Positions 50,508-60,217 of a DNA stretch of 64,000 nt are shown piece after piece. Every line of letters begins with the position of its first letter. Within the stretch, counting starts at the first letter, position 1. The notes under the pieces are model-generated. The model saw only the letters and a list, made by a program, of their open reading frames with translations, made no database searches and was not told where the DNA came from. Origin of the DNA: CAYPEL01 sp036479985 (lineage in GTDB: Bacteria > Pseudomonadota > Gammaproteobacteria > DSM-19610); contig CBDDAF010000003.1 of assembly GCA_965224815.1 (NCBI GenBank), positions 2,418,001 through 2,482,000 of the forward strand, in the 5' to 3' direction. Position numbers and translations under genes: made by a program.

Positions 50508-51260
50508 ATGCAGCTAACTGATAACACTATTATTGTAGCCGAAGATGCCCCTCGGGACCGTGAGTTTCTTGCTGGTGCATTACCCGACTTCAAGCTCATC
50601 CTGGCTAACGACGGACAGGAAGCTGTGAATCTACTTAAATCATCAGACATACACTTTGTTATCAGTGATCTGCAAATGCCAAATATGAATGGTATAGAAT
50701 TAGCACATGCAGTCTGGGAATACCGCCCAAACGCCAGAATTGTTTTCTGGTCGCATTACAAAGATGAAATCTATTTGCGTTCATTGTCGCGCATAATTCC
50801 TGCGGATACAGTATATGGTTATGTGCTCAAAGATTCGGCATCAGATATTTTAATAAAAGCAGTCAGGCAGGTATTTATTGAAAATCAGTGCTGGATTGAT
50901 CCAAAAATACGTTCTGTGCAGGCGCGTGGACAACGTCCAGTAGATAATATTACTGATGCAGAGTATGAAGTATTGATCGATATCGCGTTGGGCTTAACTG
51001 ATAATATCATTGCCCGTCGGCATTATCTCTCCCGGCGTGGTGTGCAAAGCCGGTTGAAATCACTATATCAGAAATTAAATATTGAACGTAGTCCAAAAAT
51101 TGAAGCCGATGGAGAAGTCATGAATCCGCGATCCCGCGCAGTGGCCATTGCTTTCCAGCGCGGATTGATTAACAGTGAAGAGCTTGCAAGCGAAGAAAAG
51201 CGTCTGGATGCCTGGTTTGATCGCGAGGGATTACAGGGAAACGGGGAGCGGAATGCGTAA
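50508..51260 (+). CDS. Response regulator partner of the NarX-like kinase
   Basis: About 250 residues from ATG at 50508 (a GTG at 50499 overlapping the kinase stop is also possible). The receiver has the acidic pair (VAEDAPRD) and phosphoacceptor in FVISDLQMPNMNG. The C-terminal region has a NarL/LuxR-like helix-turn-helix (TDAEYEVLIDIALGLTDNII, RRGVQSRLKSLYQKL) with some drift from consensus, and a further 60-residue tail. It overlaps the start of the membrane-fusion gene by 8 bases. Confidence 0.83.
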   Translation: MQLTDNTIIVAEDAPRDREFLAGALPDFKLILANDGQEAVNLLKSSDIHFVISDLQMPNMNGIELAHAVWEYRPNARIVFWSHYKDEIYLRSLSRIIPADTVYGYVLKDSASDILIKAVRQVFIENQCWIDPKIRSVQARGQRPVDNITDAEYEVLIDIALGLTDNIIARRHYLSRRGVQSRLKSLYQKLNIERSPKIEADGEVMNPRSRAVAIAFQRGLINSEELASEEKRLDAWFDREGLQGNGERNA

Positions 51261-52335
51261 GTTTGTTTTTGTGCTAGGAATACTGGCCATTATTGCTGTT
51301 ACGTTACTCTATGGTTTTCGTTCTGATACCGGTGTAATAGTGACCACAGTGAATGTAGAACGTGGAGATATGGAATCTATTATTCGTGTCACAGGGCATG
51401 TGATTAATGATCGAACCGTTACATTGACAGCACTGCTCGATGGCCAGGTGCAAGGTATGCTGGTGCAGAAAGGCGAATCAGTCAAGTTAGGCCAGGTGCT
51501 TGCTCATCTCGATAAACGCGAAGCCGATGCAGAACTTGGCAAAGCTCGGGCAGAGTTGGCGCGCGAACGGGAATTAGTAGTGCAGTTAACCCGCAAGCTG
51601 AAACGGCTAAATAAAGTTTCGAGTATGGGTGGTGAGTCGCGTCAGGTTGTAGATGATGTTGAGTCAGCGCTTAGCGCAGCCAAAGCGCAAATGCGAGTAG
51701 CAAAGGCGGATTTACATATTGCGGAAATACATCGGGAAAAAGTCGATATCACAGCACCGTTCGATGGTGTGATTACCGATAAGGCAACTGAAGTCGGGCA
51801 ATGGGTTGAAGCCGGTACAAAACTGCTGACACTGGTTGCCAATGACGGGCGGGTAATTGAAGCTAACGTCGATGCCGCTGACAGTGGTTTGGTTGCAGCA
51901 GATCAATCGGTTCAAATCAGTTGTGACGCATTCCCTGGAAAAGATTGGACGGAGTCGGTGCAGTGGATTGCACCAGCCTTGACGGAAGATGATAAGGAAA
52001 CTGCGAATACCTTTGCAGTTCGAATGAGCCTGGGTACTGAGGCGCCACCTTTGCTGCTCGGCCAGCAAGTTGATGTGAGTATTTCGTTGATGCAGCGCGA
52101 AAACGTTCTCAAACTTCCCTACGGGGCGATACTTGACACGGAAGATGGTGGGCATCAGATAGCGTTGGCCAAAGAGGGTTATATCCATTTGGTCCCGGTT
52201 GAAATTGGTATTGAGAATCTAACGCATGTTGAAATAACAGCAGATATAGAAGCTAACGATGTCGTTGTCTTGCCTGAAGGGAAAAGCCTGCAGGAGGGTG
52301 ACTTTATACAAATAAAGTCGAGAGCGGCACATTGA
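51253..52335 (+). CDS. MacA/HlyD-type membrane-fusion protein
   Basis: A 360-residue periplasmic adaptor anchored by one N-terminal helix (KFVFVLGILAIIAVTLLYGF). Lipoyl-like halves (RVTGHVINDRTVTLTA, DITAPFDGVITDKATEVGQW) flank a coiled-coil hairpin (ADAELGKARAELARERELVV). Then beta-barrel and membrane-proximal domains follow. It connects the MacB-like transporter encoded next to an outer-membrane channel, which is not in this window. ATG at 51253 overlaps the end of the response-regulator gene. Confidence 0.9.
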   Translation: MRKFVFVLGILAIIAVTLLYGFRSDTGVIVTTVNVERGDMESIIRVTGHVINDRTVTLTALLDGQVQGMLVQKGESVKLGQVLAHLDKREADAELGKARAELARERELVVQLTRKLKRLNKVSSMGGESRQVVDDVESALSAAKAQMRVAKADLHIAEIHREKVDITAPFDGVITDKATEVGQWVEAGTKLLTLVANDGRVIEANVDAADSGLVAADQSVQISCDAFPGKDWTESVQWIAPALTEDDKETANTFAVRMSLGTEAPPLLLGQQVDVSISLMQRENVLKLPYGAILDTEDGGHQIALAKEGYIHLVPVEIGIENLTHVEITADIEANDVVVLPEGKSLQEGDFIQIKSRAAH

Positions 52336-53009
52336 TAACACTACAGGCGGTTCAAAAAACCTACCATGTGGGTGATGTAGTGATTCCGGCATTAGCCAAC
52401 ATCGACCTCCAGATAAATAAGGGAGAATTCATCGCCATCATGGGCGCTTCGGGTTCGGGAAAAACAACCTTGCTCAATGTAATCGGCTGTCTCGATGCAA
52501 TTGAAGCGGGAACCTATCGACTAGAGAATACGCAAGTTGAACACGCCGATGACGATGAGCTTGCTAACATTCGTAACCGGCATATAGGTTTTGTATTCCA
52601 ACTATTCAATTTGATTCCACGTATCAATGCAATGCGAAATGTCGAATTACCCATGATCTATGCTGGTATATCGCCACGCGAACGGCGTCAGCGCGCGCTG
52701 CAAGCACTCTCACGGGTAGACCTTGAAGACCGTGCTATGCACAGACCCAGGCAACTTTCGGGTGGTCAACAACAACGGGTAGCTATCGCACGTGCGCTGG
52801 TGAACGATCCGGAACTGTTGGTTGCTGATGAACCTACCGGCAGTCTTGACAGTAAGGCTGGTCGTGAAATTATGGGCATGTTTAAAACATTGAATGAGGC
52901 AGGCGTCACCATTGTTATGGTCACGCACGAGGACGAAGTAGCAGCGTATGCAAAACGCACTGTCCAGTTGCGTGATGGTCATATTGTTAGTGATGAGGAA
53001 AATCTGTGA
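52332..53009 (+). CDS. MacB/LolD-type ABC transporter ATPase
   Basis: A 225-residue ATPase starting with TTG that overlaps the preceding stop (TTGA). It has Walker A GASGSGKTTLLN, signature LSGGQQQRVAIARAL, Walker B LLVADEPTGSLD and switch His in MVTHED. LolD/MacB-type ATPases drive mechanotransmission across the envelope rather than classic transport. Its stop overlaps the permease start (GTGA). Confidence 0.93.
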   Translation: MITLQAVQKTYHVGDVVIPALANIDLQINKGEFIAIMGASGSGKTTLLNVIGCLDAIEAGTYRLENTQVEHADDDELANIRNRHIGFVFQLFNLIPRINAMRNVELPMIYAGISPRERRQRALQALSRVDLEDRAMHRPRQLSGGQQQRVAIARALVNDPELLVADEPTGSLDSKAGREIMGMFKTLNEAGVTIVMVTHEDEVAAYAKRTVQLRDGHIVSDEENL

Positions 53010-54259
53010 ACCAGACGTTTTCCCTGCGAATGTTCCGGGACAGCTTGATGCAAGCATTCTATGCACTGCGCGATAACCGGCTACGTACTGTGCTGAGTAT
53101 TATGGGTATTGCAATCGGCATTGCTGCCGTGATGGCGGTTGGCGCTGTGAGCAAGGGCGGTAGCCACCTCATCTTTTCAGAACTCGAAACTTTTGGATTG
53201 AACTCTGTCTGGATATATCGCGATAGTAATGACAAAGACCCACACAGGCTGGTTCGCGAAGGTAGTGGTATACGCAATGACGACTATATAGCTATCATGG
53301 CTGGCTGCTGTTCAGCGCTGAGACATGTCAGCGCTGTAGTCCATGGTGACAAACGTTATGTCATTCAGACCCACAACCGCTATAGCAACGCCAGTGTGCA
53401 AGGTGTCGATGACAGTTTTACCAATATTAGCAATGACACAATCATTCAGGGACGTGGACTGCGAAAAGCAGACGTTGTCAGCCGACGTGCTATAGCACTA
53501 CTGGGTCCCACTGCGGTAGAAGATTTATTTGGCAAAGGCAGTTCACCGATCGGCCGGGAATTTCGTATTGACAGTCGTAAATTTACCGTCGTGGGTTTAC
53601 TGCAAGGTAAGAGTCGGGATTTTCTGGCAAGCATCGGTTCAGCAGGCGGCAGAGATGCCAACAATCGTATTTTGATTCCATATACGATGTTGCAACAGAT
53701 GAATGGTGATAAGGAAATCAGTTTTCTCCAGGGCGAAGCTGTCTCGCTGGAACAGGCACCCGCTGCTGCTGCACAAATTATTGATACGCTCAACTGGCGT
53801 AATGGCCGTAACTTTAGCTACAAATCAGAAACCATGGCCAGTTATATCCGCACAACAGACAACATACTGAATGGCGTTTCCATCATAGGCATCGTCGCTG
53901 CTTCGGTTTCCCTACTAGTAGGGGGTATGGGAATTATGAATATCATGAGTACATCGGTGTTGGAACGTACCCGGGAGATAGGCTTGCGAAAAGCAGTCGG
54001 CGCCCGCAGCAATGATGTCCTGATGCAGTTTCTGCTCGAATCAGTTGTCATCAGCACCATTGGTGGTGCAATCGGTCTTGCACTGGGTACGCTTGCCAGT
54101 GTTGTCCTGGCTGTTATAACAAAGTTTCCATTAGTGCCGTCGCCGCTGCTAATCTTGTTGGCCCTTCTGGTTTCGGTATTGGTAGGTGTTGCATCCGGCT
54201 ACCTGCCTGCGCGACGTGCGGCGCGTTTGCCGCCGGTTGAAGCGCTGCGATATGAATGA
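53006..54259 (+). CDS. MacB/FtsX-type ABC transporter permease
   Basis: A 417-residue permease with GTG start. It has the MacB four-helix layout: the first helix is RTVLSIMGIAIGIAAVMAVGA, then a large periplasmic domain (about 60-275), then three helices near the C-terminus, with ERTREIGLRKAVGAR and GYLPARRAARLPPVEALRYE. Together with the two preceding genes it forms a tripartite MacAB-like pump, probably for a peptide, macrolide or lipid-like substrate. Confidence 0.92.
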   Translation: MNQTFSLRMFRDSLMQAFYALRDNRLRTVLSIMGIAIGIAAVMAVGAVSKGGSHLIFSELETFGLNSVWIYRDSNDKDPHRLVREGSGIRNDDYIAIMAGCCSALRHVSAVVHGDKRYVIQTHNRYSNASVQGVDDSFTNISNDTIIQGRGLRKADVVSRRAIALLGPTAVEDLFGKGSSPIGREFRIDSRKFTVVGLLQGKSRDFLASIGSAGGRDANNRILIPYTMLQQMNGDKEISFLQGEAVSLEQAPAAAAQIIDTLNWRNGRNFSYKSETMASYIRTTDNILNGVSIIGIVAASVSLLVGGMGIMNIMSTSVLERTREIGLRKAVGARSNDVLMQFLLESVVISTIGGAIGLALGTLASVVLAVITKFPLVPSPLLILLALLVSVLVGVASGYLPARRAARLPPVEALRYE

Positions 54260-54516
54260 TTAGAGTGAGTCTGAGTAGTGAGTTTCTGAGATCATAGGAA
54301 ACAAATCGTACAATAAAAGTGCATTTACAGACATGTATATAGGGAAAATAGGTACTATAATAATTCGGGTGTCAGTAAAATCATAATACGACTCAGTATT
54401 GATATAATCCTTGGCAGGATGATGTAAAAATTTCTCCTGAGGTTGCTCAGAGCTTCCTTAGGAAATCTACTTAAATTGATCTACAACCATTTCTCTGACT
54501 AAAGGAGATGAGTGTC

Positions 54517-56685
54517 ATGTTGATGCAAGGAGAATCTGTCCATATTCAGACTGTTGAAGATGGAATTTTTGAGGTTATTTTTGACCGAAAAAATGCAGCC
54601 ATAAACAAGTTTGATCAGATAACATTACAAGAACTTCAGCAGGCTATAAAAAGCCTTGAAGGGGTTGAGGGGCTACAAGGCGTATTTTTTAGCAGTCCAA
54701 AAAAAGATTTTATCGTCGGTGCAGATATTACCGAATTTACCGGTATGTTTTCTCAAACCGAAGAGGGAGTCTATCAACATATCCTGGAGCTAAACAATAT
54801 TTTCAATGCCATTGAAGATCTACCTTGTCCTACGGTTTCCGCCATCAATGGTATTGCCCTGGGAGGTGGTTTTGAACTTTGTTTGTCTACCGATTATCGT
54901 GTTATGTCCGATTCTGCCAAGGTTGGGCTGCCAGAAGTTAAACTCGGCATTCATCCTGGCTGGGGAGGGACCGTTCGCTTGCCAAGATTAATCGGTATTG
55001 ATAATGCGAATGAATGGATTTGTGGTGGGGGTCAAAAACGAGCCGATGCTGCACTGAAAGAAGGCGCAGTAGATGCAGTTGTGCGGGCAGATCAGGTAAG
55101 AGAGGCGGCGCTGGATCTGATAAAGAAGTGTATTGCAGGCGATATAGATTACAAGGCGCGCAGAACAGAAAAAACCAGTCCTGTTAAGCATAATGCGATT
55201 GAATTGATGATGGCATTTGAATCGGCTAAAGGTGTGATTGGAGCCAAGGCAGGGCCGCATTATCCTGCACCAATGCAAGTTCTTAAAACCATGCAAAAAT
55301 CGGTTGAGCTAGACCGGGAAAGTGCTATAAAGGCTGAGGTAAGATCTTTTGCAAAACTGGCTGTGAACGATGTTACAGCTGCGCTGGTCGGGCTGTTTCT
55401 TAAAGATCAATACGTTAAGAAAGTCAGTAAGCAATACATGAAGGATTCAAAACCTGTCTCGCTGGCTGCGGTTCTCGGGGCGGGTATTATGGGCGGTGGC
55501 GTGGCTTACCAATCTGCCTCAAAGGGCACCGCTATATTAATGAAAGACATCAATGAACCGGCTTTGCAACTTGGAATAGATGAGGCAACAAAATTATTAT
55601 CCGGTCAACTCAAGCGTGGCCGTATTGATGTTAAAGGAATGGCAAAAACTTTAAACCTTATTACGACCACATTGAGTTACGGTGATTTCGGCCGAACTGA
55701 TCTTGTAGTCGAAGCAGTTGTTGAGAATGTTAATATTAAAAAGAAGGTGCTCGCCGAAGTGGAAGAAGCGATGCATGACGGTGCTATTCTGGCATCAAAC
55801 ACATCTACTATTTCTATTACTGAGTTGGCGACAGCATTAAAAAGTCCTGAGCACTTTTGTGGCATGCATTTCTTTAATCCTGTACATCGCATGCCATTAG
55901 TCGAAGTTATCCGTGGTAAAAAAACGGGAGATGCGGCTATCGCACAAACAGTTGCTTATGCTAAAGCAATGGGGAAAACGCCTATTGTTGTCAATGACTG
56001 TCCAGGGTTTTTGGTAAACCGGGTGTTATTTCCTTATTTTGGAGGCTTCACTGCGTTAGTAAATGATGGCGCTAATTTTCGCCAGGTGGATAAAGTCATG
56101 GAAGGTTTTGGATGGCCAATGGGGCCAGCTTACTTGCTTGATGTTGTGGGTATTGATACCGCTCATCATGCAGATGCAGTGATGGCAGAAGGTTTTCCTG
56201 ATCGTATGAGTCATAAGGGTGAAAATGCAATTGACCGCATGTATGCAAAGCAACGTTATGGTCAGAAAAATGGTAAAGGCTTCTACCGATATGAACCAGA
56301 CAGGCGTGGCAAATTACAGAAACTACCGGATGACGATGTTGATGCGCTATTAAAAGGTATTGTTGGAGATGGTAAAGAATTTAGTGATGAAGAAATTATT
56401 GAGCGCATGATGATCCCATTATGTATCGAAATGGCGCGTTGTCTTGAAGACGGGATTGTTGCAAGCCCAGCCGAAGCAGATATGGCTTTAATCTATGGTA
56501 TCGGTTTCCCGCCTTTTCGGGGTGGCGCGATGCATTACCTGGATGATTTCGGACTGGATAAATTTTGTCAGATGACAGAAAAATATAAACAGCTCGGGCT
56601 GTTGTACCAGCCTACCGATAAGATGAAATCCATGGCCAGCAATGGCGAAAAATACCTCCAACACAACAAGGGGGTGCAGTCATGA
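54517..56685 (+). CDS. fadB: Fatty acid oxidation complex, alpha subunit
   Basis: About 722 residues from ATG at 54517, which lies 9 bases after AAAGGAG and matches the FadB N-terminus (MLMQGESVHIQTVEDG); ATGs at 54508 and 54523 are less likely. The enoyl-CoA hydratase/isomerase domain (1-190) has FIVGADITEF, ALGGGFELCLSTD and GLPEVKLGIHPGWGG. The hydroxyacyl-CoA dehydrogenase domain starts at VLGAGIMGGGVAY. It catalyses two steps of beta-oxidation. Its stop overlaps the fadA start (ATGA). Confidence 0.95.
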   Translation: MLMQGESVHIQTVEDGIFEVIFDRKNAAINKFDQITLQELQQAIKSLEGVEGLQGVFFSSPKKDFIVGADITEFTGMFSQTEEGVYQHILELNNIFNAIEDLPCPTVSAINGIALGGGFELCLSTDYRVMSDSAKVGLPEVKLGIHPGWGGTVRLPRLIGIDNANEWICGGGQKRADAALKEGAVDAVVRADQVREAALDLIKKCIAGDIDYKARRTEKTSPVKHNAIELMMAFESAKGVIGAKAGPHYPAPMQVLKTMQKSVELDRESAIKAEVRSFAKLAVNDVTAALVGLFLKDQYVKKVSKQYMKDSKPVSLAAVLGAGIMGGGVAYQSASKGTAILMKDINEPALQLGIDEATKLLSGQLKRGRIDVKGMAKTLNLITTTLSYGDFGRTDLVVEAVVENVNIKKKVLAEVEEAMHDGAILASNTSTISITELATALKSPEHFCGMHFFNPVHRMPLVEVIRGKKTGDAAIAQTVAYAKAMGKTPIVVNDCPGFLVNRVLFPYFGGFTALVNDGANFRQVDKVMEGFGWPMGPAYLLDVVGIDTAHHADAVMAEGFPDRMSHKGENAIDRMYAKQRYGQKNGKGFYRYEPDRRGKLQKLPDDDVDALLKGIVGDGKEFSDEEIIERMMIPLCIEMARCLEDGIVASPAEADMALIYGIGFPPFRGGAMHYLDDFGLDKFCQMTEKYKQLGLLYQPTDKMKSMASNGEKYLQHNKGVQS

Positions 56686-57860
56686 GCACAACTATCAGCG
56701 ATGTTGTCATTGTCGATGGCGTACGTACCGCAATGGGTAAATCCAAAGGCGGTACTTTCCGGAATGTACGTGCAGAAACTTTATCAAGAGAGGTTATCAA
56801 AGCCCTGTTGAAACGTAACCCTGAAGTTAAGTCTGATGATATAGAAGATGTTATCTGGGGCTGTGTTAATCAGACGCTTGAGCAGGGATTTAATATTGCC
56901 AGAAATGCGGCATTGCTTGCAGGACTTCCGCACTCGGTTGCAGGTCAAACGGTTAACCGGTTATGTGGTTCATCCATGTCTGCACTGCATATTGCAGCGC
57001 AGTCTATTGTTTCGGGTTATGGTGATATTTTCGTTGTGGGTGGCGTAGAACACATGGGGCATATTTCAATTATGCATGGTGTTGATATTAACCCCGAAAT
57101 GTCAAAGTATGCAGCTAAAGCTGCTATGATGATGGGTCTTACTGCCGAGATGCTGGGAAAGATGAATGGCATCGATCGCCAGATGCAGGATGAATTTGGC
57201 GCTCGTTCTCATCGGCTGGCCCATGAAGCTACCTTGCAAGGCCGTTGGAGTAATGAAATTATTCCCGTGGAAGGGCACGATGAAAATGGCTTTAAAGCAG
57301 TGCTTAAAGAGGATGAAGTTATCCGGCCAGAAACCACTGTGGAATCATTATCAAGCTTAAAGCCTGTCTTTATACCAAAGGTTGGCACAATTACCGCAGG
57401 TACATCGTCATCATTTTCCGATGGAGCGTCAGGGTTACTGGTGATGTCTGCTAAGAAGGCTAAAGAGTTAGGACTGACTCCGCGTGCTCGTATCAAGAGT
57501 ATAGCGGTAGCTGGTTGTGATCCTTCTATTATGGGTCATGGGCCAGTTCCTGCAACTCAGAAAGCATTGAAGCGTGCGGGTCTGGATATCAAAGATATTG
57601 ACACTATTGAACTCAACGAAGCCTTTGCAGCACAAGGCTTGTCAGTACTTAAAAATCTTAACCTGCTTGATAACATGGAAGAGAAAGTTAATCTGAATGG
57701 CGGTGCCATTGCTCTGGGTCACCCGCTAGGTTGTTCTGGTGCAAGAATTACCGCAACACTTCTCAACATAATGGAAGGTAAGGATGCAAATCTGGGTCTG
57801 GCGACCATGTGCATCGGGATGGGGATGGGAATATCAACCATTATTGAACGCACCGGTTAG
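56682..57860 (+). CDS. fadA: 3-ketoacyl-CoA thiolase
   Basis: A 392-residue thiolase: nucleophile Cys95 in VNRLCGSSMSALHIA, His in GGAIALGHPLGCSGARI and the second catalytic Cys in CIGMGMG near the C-terminus. It cleaves 3-ketoacyl-CoA in the last step of beta-oxidation, forming a complex with FadB. fadBA here is the standard gammaproteobacterial operon. Confidence 0.95.
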   Translation: MSTTISDVVIVDGVRTAMGKSKGGTFRNVRAETLSREVIKALLKRNPEVKSDDIEDVIWGCVNQTLEQGFNIARNAALLAGLPHSVAGQTVNRLCGSSMSALHIAAQSIVSGYGDIFVVGGVEHMGHISIMHGVDINPEMSKYAAKAAMMMGLTAEMLGKMNGIDRQMQDEFGARSHRLAHEATLQGRWSNEIIPVEGHDENGFKAVLKEDEVIRPETTVESLSSLKPVFIPKVGTITAGTSSSFSDGASGLLVMSAKKAKELGLTPRARIKSIAVAGCDPSIMGHGPVPATQKALKRAGLDIKDIDTIELNEAFAAQGLSVLKNLNLLDNMEEKVNLNGGAIALGHPLGCSGARITATLLNIMEGKDANLGLATMCIGMGMGISTIIERTG

Positions 57861-57870
57861 CCGTTCAGGC

Positions 57871-57890
57871 TTAATCAGAGGTTCCTTAAG
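57871..57890. repeat. Solo end of the MITE-like family
   Basis: TTAATCAGAGGTTCCTTAAG is the family end AATTAATCAGAGGTTCCTTA with little change, but no partner end is found within several hundred bases. It lies between the convergent stops of fadA and the RND gene, 1 base from the latter. Confidence 0.6.
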
Positions 57891-57891
57891 A

Positions 57892-60204
57892 TTAGTCACT
57901 CACTGGTTTAGGTTTTATTCCCAGTAGCCACGAGAGTGCGGGTAACAGAATCAATGCGCCGAGCATATTAAAAATAAACATGAAGGTTAGTAAAACACCC
58001 ATATCTGCCTGGAACTTGATGGGAGAAAATGTCCAGGTAAAAACGCCAATCGCTAGCGTAATACCAGTAAAGGCCACGGCATTACCTGCATATGTCAGTG
58101 CATATTTATAGGTCTCAAATAATGATGTGGTTTTATTTAACGCTTCTTGCATCCTGCTGAATATATAAATACCGTAGTCAACGCCGATACCTACGCCCAA
58201 CGCGATTACGGGTAAGGTAGCAACCTTGACACCAATATTCAGCTTTGCCATCAGCGCCTGGCATAACATCGACGTCAGCATGAGTGGCAGGATGACGCAA
58301 ATGACACTTCTGAAACTTCTAAAAGCAATAAAACACAAAATAATCACGACGCTGTAAACCCAGATCAACATTTTAGTCTGAGACGCTTGGATTACTTCGT
58401 TTGTTGCCGCCTCGATACCCGCATTTCCTGCAGCAAGCGTGAATTGTATTTTTGCATTGCTATGTTCCGCAGCAAAATCTTTACTGGCAGTGACAATATT
58501 GCTCAGCGTCTCGGCTTTGTGATCATTTAAAAAAACCAGGATGGGGGCCATTGTACAATCGGAATTCATTAATCCTGCCGGTATACGGGATAACGTAGCA
58601 TTAATGACTGATGGATTTCGGCTAAAACCAAACCATTTTAATGAACCTTCATTGAGCGCCAGATTTCCAAACTTTACAACATCTGCTAACGATAATGCGT
58701 TTTGTACTTCTGGCATATTCTTTAGCATCCATTGGTATTTATCCATCAGTATAATATGTTCATAAGCCACACATTGTTCTGGTTCCGTCTCGACCATCAT
58801 GACAAACACATCAGTGCTATTGCTGTAGTGTTCGACAAGATAGGCGTTGTCCTGGTTGTAGCGTGAATTTGGCCTTAGCTCGGGAGCACCAGCATCAAGG
58901 TCGCCTATTTTCATATCTTGTGCAATGGTGTAGCCAAAACCCGCGATAATTAGTGCGCTAATAAGCGCAAAAATTGCGCCTGACTTTGTTGAGAATCTGG
59001 AAAATAGTGTGACGATGATGGATGGTTTGTTGGTCGGCTTCCTCGAATTTACGCCGCTGTAGCTCAATAGCAACGGCAATACAATTAAATTTGTAATAAT
59101 AATCAAAGCTACGCCAATACTTGCGGAAATGGCCAATTCACGTATGACTTGTATTTTGATAACCATCAATGTTGTAAAGCCGATCGCATCACTAATTAAC
59201 GCCGTAAGTCCGGCGATAATTAATGTTGTAAAAGCATATTTTGCACGGGAGAGTTTATTTTCAGATGTATTGTGAATCATGGCGTTTACCATTTGCACAC
59301 CATGACTCACACCGATGGCAAAAATCAGAAATGGAACCAGCATTGAATACGGATTGATGCCGTAGCCCAGGCCGTGTAATACACCCAGTTGAGAAATAAC
59401 GGCAAGTAGTGAACAGCCGATAACAAGTAGGGTGCTGCGCAGACAGCGTGAATACAGCAAGAGCAACAGGCTGGTAATTGCAATCGTGATGAGAAAGAAA
59501 AGCCCAACCTGAGCGGCGCCTTTAATCAAGTCACCGACGATTTTAGCGAAGCCAACAATGCGGATATTAATTGTTTCGCTATTATATTTTTGACGTATGT
59601 TAGCCTCTAGCTGTTCTGAGAGTTCATGATAGCTCAGTTTTTCACCCGTTTCAGGATGCACCTCATTGAGTGGTGCATGAACCAGACTGGATTGATAATC
59701 ATTGGATACTAACGAACCCAGCTGGCCTGATTTTAAAATATTGCTGCGCAGCTGATCCAAAGATTTCTCGCTGCCATCATATTTATCGGGTATGACTTCG
59801 CCGCCAACGAAACCGTTCTCGGTAACTTCTGTCCACCTTACATTGGGTGTCCAGAGGGATCGTAATTTACTCCGGTTAACGCCGGGAATAAAAAACACGT
59901 CATCGGTAACCTGTTTTAATACTTCCTGATATTCTTTGCTAAAAATCGTGCCGTCTTTACTTTCAACAATAACGCGGATGCTGTTACCCAGCGCGCTTAA
60001 ATCATTCCGGTATTTGAAAAAGTTTTGCACATAAGGGTGCGATGTCGGAATCATTTTACTAAAGCTGGCTTCGATGCTTACCTGGCTACATAAATAAGCT
60101 AATACAATGAATACGAGGCCAAACAAAACAAGAATTGTTTTTCTATAGTTAAAAATACTGTTAGCAAGCTTCGATCTGCGAGTATGATTTGTGTCGTTAC
60201 TCAT
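57892..60204 (-). CDS. RND/MMPL-superfamily transporter (second module)
   Basis: About 770 residues from ATG at 60204 (the frame extends 16 codons further upstream without support). It has the RND two-repeat layout with loops at about 55-225 and 430-600, and twelve membrane segments. Motifs FAIGVSHGVQMVNAMIHN and GVGIGVDYGIYIFSRMQEA match the family that is encoded with Ycf48-like and DUF1329 proteins. A 13-base gap separates it from the Ycf48-like gene. The substrate is unknown, but hydrophobic metabolites are likely in this family. Confidence 0.9.
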   Translation of the reverse strand: MSNDTNHTRRSKLANSIFNYRKTILVLFGLVFIVLAYLCSQVSIEASFSKMIPTSHPYVQNFFKYRNDLSALGNSIRVIVESKDGTIFSKEYQEVLKQVTDDVFFIPGVNRSKLRSLWTPNVRWTEVTENGFVGGEVIPDKYDGSEKSLDQLRSNILKSGQLGSLVSNDYQSSLVHAPLNEVHPETGEKLSYHELSEQLEANIRQKYNSETINIRIVGFAKIVGDLIKGAAQVGLFFLITIAITSLLLLLYSRCLRSTLLVIGCSLLAVISQLGVLHGLGYGINPYSMLVPFLIFAIGVSHGVQMVNAMIHNTSENKLSRAKYAFTTLIIAGLTALISDAIGFTTLMVIKIQVIRELAISASIGVALIIITNLIVLPLLLSYSGVNSRKPTNKPSIIVTLFSRFSTKSGAIFALISALIIAGFGYTIAQDMKIGDLDAGAPELRPNSRYNQDNAYLVEHYSNSTDVFVMMVETEPEQCVAYEHIILMDKYQWMLKNMPEVQNALSLADVVKFGNLALNEGSLKWFGFSRNPSVINATLSRIPAGLMNSDCTMAPILVFLNDHKAETLSNIVTASKDFAAEHSNAKIQFTLAAGNAGIEAATNEVIQASQTKMLIWVYSVVIILCFIAFRSFRSVICVILPLMLTSMLCQALMAKLNIGVKVATLPVIALGVGIGVDYGIYIFSRMQEALNKTTSLFETYKYALTYAGNAVAFTGITLAIGVFTWTFSPIKFQADMGVLLTFMFIFNMLGALILLPALSWLLGIKPKPVSD

Positions 60205-60217
60205 AAGTAAAGTATTT

